Assembly (NCBI GenBank): GCA_030916665.1
Contig: JAUPWC010000077.1
Span: 1 to 8,483 of the forward strand
From: Verrucomicrobiota bacterium
GTDB lineage: Bacteria > Verrucomicrobiota > Verrucomicrobiia > Opitutales > Opitutaceae
Length of the DNA: 8,483 bases
Direction: 5' to 3'
The translations under genes were made by a program, and so were the position numbers. Of this stretch, positions 5,901 to 8,483 are shown piece by piece (the stretch's first letter is position 1; each line of letters starts with the position of its first letter). The notes beneath the pieces are model-generated. The model worked only from the letters and a program-made list of their open reading frames with translations. It ran no database searches and was not told where the DNA came from.

Positions 5901-8297
5901 CTATTCCGGCTGCAGCGTCAGGGTGTGTTTCACTTCTCCCGGCAGCAGCGGGGTGGGTTCGCCTTTGACCCAGGCGGCGTGGCCGGCGCGGTAGAAGGGA
6001 GACAGCGGGTTGCCGCTTTGGCCGCCGGGCATGTGGAAGAGGCCCTCCTCCTCGCGACCGGGTGAGACCACCAGTCGCTCGCTGGCGCCGTGACCCGGAG
6101 TCTGCACGCGGGGCATCTCGGTGGCTCCGGGCAGCGGGTCGGCGGGCATGTCGAGCAGGCGGCCCATCCACGCGGGCAACATGCGGCTGAAAGGATGGCG
6201 CATGTTCAGGCGGTTGTGGCCGCCCCAGGTCCACTTGTCGGGTGAGAGGCCGGTGCGGTCGGATTCGGCGAGCACCTCGTCGGCCGCCCGCAACAGCAGC
6301 GCGGACCACGAGTTGAAAGCGGGATTGAGCAGTTGAGGCGGGCGTTCGCTGGCGAGCAGCCAGAGCGCGTGTTCTTGCTGAAAATGTTCCGGGTTGAACG
6401 CCGCGTGGTCGGTGCGGGCCTGCGCGTGGAAAGGGTCGAAAGCGTGCACCGCGACGCGCCACCGCCAGGCATGCACGAGGCGGAAGGCCGCGGAGTCGGT
6501 GCTGGCGCGTCCGTTCCAGGCGCGCACGGCGTCGCGCAGCTCGGTGCGGTCGCTCCGCTCCGCGATCGCCGCGTCGTCGAGGACGGCGAGGAGCAGTTTT
6601 TGCCAGCGCTCCAGGAACAGCGCGCGGTCGTCGAGCTGGATGGCGAGCAGGTCGGCGGGTGCGGCGTTTTTGCCGGAGGCGACGAGGGCCCGCAGGTCGT
6701 CGCGGATCTGCGCGCCGCGGGCGCCGTTGTCGTAGCCGCCGTCGCCGAGCTTTTCGTAGGCCTCGCCCCCGACGAGGCGTTGGTTGGCGGTCCAGAGCAG
6801 TCCGTCGGCGGGATCGCGCACCACGGGAACTTCGTCCGAAGCGAGCCATCCGTCCCAGCGGCGGTCGCCGTAGGCCCAGGAAACGGGGTAACGGCCGTCG
6901 TAGCCGATCCGGCGCGGATGCCGGCCGAGAATCGTCCACGCCATGGCGCCGGCGGTGTCGGCGACAACGAGGTTTTGGTTAGGCAGGCAGATGCGGCGGG
7001 CGATTTCCAGGGCCTCGCCCGTGGTGGCGGCGGTTTCCATGGCGGCGAACTCAAGGTTGAGCGCGGCGGGATCGTGGGCGGTCCAGCGCAGCACCAGGAG
7101 GTTGCCGTCGCTGTCGGCGCCGAAGATCGGGCCCCACTCGGTGAGGCGCACCCGGTGGATCGCGGGCTCCGCACCCTTGACGGCGATGGATTCCATGCGG
7201 CTGGTGATCTCGCGGTAGCCGGCGGCCGTGCGGTAGAAGGCCTGCGCGGTGGAATCGGGCTCCGTGACGACCACGTCGGCGGTGTCGGTGTAGGCGTTGG
7301 TGAATCCCCAGGCCACGCGGCCGTTGCTGCCGGCGACGAGGAGCGGCAAGCCGGGCAGCGTGACGCCGACCAGGCGGTGCGCGGTGCCGTCGGGGCCGGT
7401 CCACTTCAGCACCGCGCGATACCAGGCGTGGGGCAGGCGGTGGTCGAGGTGCATGTCGTTCGCGACCAGGGGCACGCCGGAGGCGGTGTGCGCGCCCGAG
7501 AGGGCGAAGCTGTTGGAACCGGGTTTCGGCGTCGGGACCTCGAGGGTTGGGGAGGCGTCTGAGTTTTCGCCGCGCGGGCGCAGGCGAAGACGGGGCAGCG
7601 GCTCCGGGGTGAAGCTGCTGCCGTCGAGGGCGGAGTCCCACGCGGTGCCGGCGGGGGCGAAGAAGCGTGCGCCGTCCGACCCGAGCGTCTCGCGCAGTGC
7701 GCGCAGGCTGAGTTCGGCGTCGCCGGTGGTGTCCTGCAGGTCGAGCCACATGGCATAGACCACGAGCAGGCTGTCCTCGGGTTGCCAGGGCCGGGGATCG
7801 GTGCGGAGCACCGCGTATTCCCAGGGCGTACGCGGCAGGGCGGCGAGGCCGCGGTTGACGCCGGCGGTGTAGGCTTCGAGGAAGGCGCGGTGTGCCGGCG
7901 GCAGTTCCGCCAGCACGCGGCCGGCGAGCGCACGGAAGCCGTGCCGGCGGCGGGAGCGGTCGAAGTCCACCGCGGCCGGCCCGAAGAGTTCCGCGAGTTC
8001 ACCCGCGCCGCTGCGGCGCGTGAGGTCCATCTGGAAGAAGCGGTCCTGCGCGTGCAGGTAGCCGGTGGCGCGGGCGACATCAAGGCGCGTGGCTCCCGAG
8101 ACCGTGGGCACGCCGAGGGCATCGCGCGTGATTTCCACGGGCGCGGTGAGCCCGGCCAGCGGGCGGGTGCCGTCCAGCGGCGGCAGGCTGGCGCGGATGC
8201 GCCACCACACGGCCCCGGCGGCAAGCAGCGCCAGCACCAGCAGCACGCTCAGCACGGAGACGAGCAGCTGCAGGCGTTTCCAGAGCGCGTCGCCCAT
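5901..8297 (-). CDS. Penicillin acylase family Ntn-hydrolase, membrane-anchored
   Basis: Predicted extracytoplasmic amidase of the S45 penicillin acylase family, which includes penicillin G/V-type acylases and acyl-homoserine lactone acylases; the substrate cannot be told from sequence. The 798 residues match the family precursor length. Residues 11-33 form a hydrophobic N-terminal segment, a signal anchor or signal peptide without a clear lipobox. The alpha-chain motif VEITRDALGVPTV is at 54-66. The expected autocatalytic cleavage and nucleophile is Ser261 in PGSNSFALSG (259-268), followed by VANDMHL (278-284), as in the family. Later family marks are LWTANQRLVGG and, near the end, GGQSGNPLSPFY followed by WVKGEPTPLLPGE. 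All key parts are present, so it should mature into alpha and beta chains. The start ATG at 8297 lies 6 nt after the stop of the preceding gene, implying co-transcription. Confidence 0.94.
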   Translation of the reverse strand: MGDALWKRLQLLVSVLSVLLVLALLAAGAVWWRIRASLPPLDGTRPLAGLTAPVEITRDALGVPTVSGATRLDVARATGYLHAQDRFFQMDLTRRSGAGELAELFGPAAVDFDRSRRRHGFRALAGRVLAELPPAHRAFLEAYTAGVNRGLAALPRTPWEYAVLRTDPRPWQPEDSLLVVYAMWLDLQDTTGDAELSLRALRETLGSDGARFFAPAGTAWDSALDGSSFTPEPLPRLRLRPRGENSDASPTLEVPTPKPGSNSFALSGAHTASGVPLVANDMHLDHRLPHAWYRAVLKWTGPDGTAHRLVGVTLPGLPLLVAGSNGRVAWGFTNAYTDTADVVVTEPDSTAQAFYRTAAGYREITSRMESIAVKGAEPAIHRVRLTEWGPIFGADSDGNLLVLRWTAHDPAALNLEFAAMETAATTGEALEIARRICLPNQNLVVADTAGAMAWTILGRHPRRIGYDGRYPVSWAYGDRRWDGWLASDEVPVVRDPADGLLWTANQRLVGGEAYEKLGDGGYDNGARGAQIRDDLRALVASGKNAAPADLLAIQLDDRALFLERWQKLLLAVLDDAAIAERSDRTELRDAVRAWNGRASTDSAAFRLVHAWRWRVAVHAFDPFHAQARTDHAAFNPEHFQQEHALWLLASERPPQLLNPAFNSWSALLLRAADEVLAESDRTGLSPDKWTWGGHNRLNMRHPFSRMLPAWMGRLLDMPADPLPGATEMPRVQTPGHGASERLVVSPGREEEGLFHMPGGQSGNPLSPFYRAGHAAWVKGEPTPLLPGEVKHTLTLQPE

Positions 8298-8303
8298 GAC
8301 GGG

Positions 8304-8483
8304 TCAGATTTTCTCCCAGGGGCGCGCGGGCGCGGACTGGCGGCCCTCGTCGTAGTCGAGGTAGTCGAACATGGTGAGGACGGGCTCGCCCCCGAGCGCA
8401 CTTTCCTGAATGCGCTGGGCGAGGGTCCCGGCCGCGCCGTCGCGCCAGCCGCGCTTGATCATGAAACCGTTCCAGATTTCGCA
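8304..8483 (-). CDS. C-terminal 59 residues of an unidentified protein (possibly a family 2 glycosyltransferase)
   Basis: An open frame enters from the right edge and ends in TGA at 8304-8306, 6 nt before the penicillin-acylase start, a typical operon spacing. It encodes 59 visible residues. The stretch FMIKRGWRDGAAG (about 7-19) resembles the RRGxxDGxxG segment common near the C-terminus of family 2 glycosyltransferases of the LPS-core type, but the tail after it, with an acidic FDYLDYDEG (39-47) and final RPWEKI, does not match what I know of that family. The function is therefore a weak guess. No membrane segment is visible in this part. Support for coding comes from the uninterrupted frame, its GC-rich third positions and its junction with the next gene. 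Confidence 0.65.
   Translation of the reverse strand, partial: CEIWNGFMIKRGWRDGAAGTLAQRIQESALGGEPVLTMFDYLDYDEGRQSAPARPWEKI

Noticed and set aside
6333..7562. 409-codon plus-strand open frame opposite the penicillin acylase gene
   Set aside because: It is Gly/Val/Ala-rich shadow coding with no motif; the minus strand carries the well-supported acylase.
1..8483. CRISPR arrays, tRNA/rRNA genes, insertion sequences, defence or toxin-antitoxin modules
   Set aside because: No spaced repeats, no RNA gene signatures, no transposase and no such protein motifs were seen on either strand.

Overview
The window is a GC-rich bacterial segment with tightly packed housekeeping and metabolic genes. I see no plasmid, phage, CRISPR or defence module. 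Seven protein-coding loci are supported. All lie on the minus strand except one M20 peptidase on the plus strand. The GC-rich codon usage, the lack of strong Shine-Dalgarno sites and the gene types suggest a Gram-negative bacterium, tentatively Verrucomicrobiota/Opitutaceae. This is inference; a gammaproteobacterium is not excluded, because the REP pair at 672-729 is of a kind best known from Pseudomonas.

Left part (1-2981, minus strand, transcribed right to left): a membrane-anchored class III adenylate cyclase (1674-2981) is followed 16 nt later by an RmlD-like SDR sugar-nucleotide reductase (743-1657). The SDR frame is broken by one in-frame TGA at 1391-1393, where the family usually has Trp. 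After it comes a 138-nt intergenic stretch with a near-perfect REPIN-like inverted pair and a short tandem repeat. Then comes a lipoate/octanoate transferase-family gene that runs off the left edge.

Middle (3058-5724): pdxH (PLP salvage) is on the minus strand, divergent from a complete M20 metallopeptidase on the plus strand. The peptidase converges with upp (uracil salvage) across 48 nt.

Right part (5725-8483): a 176-nt intergenic region carries a degenerate inverted repeat. It is followed by a complete membrane-anchored penicillin-acylase-family hydrolase and, 6 nt upstream of that, the C-terminal end of another minus-strand gene, so the two are probably co-transcribed.

The genes do not form one pathway; the theme is cofactor and base salvage plus peptide/amide hydrolysis. 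The observations most worth a second look are the nonsense codon in the SDR gene, the REPIN-like element, the second inverted repeat, and the unassigned C-terminal domain of the cyclase. I found no convincing novel multi-gene system.
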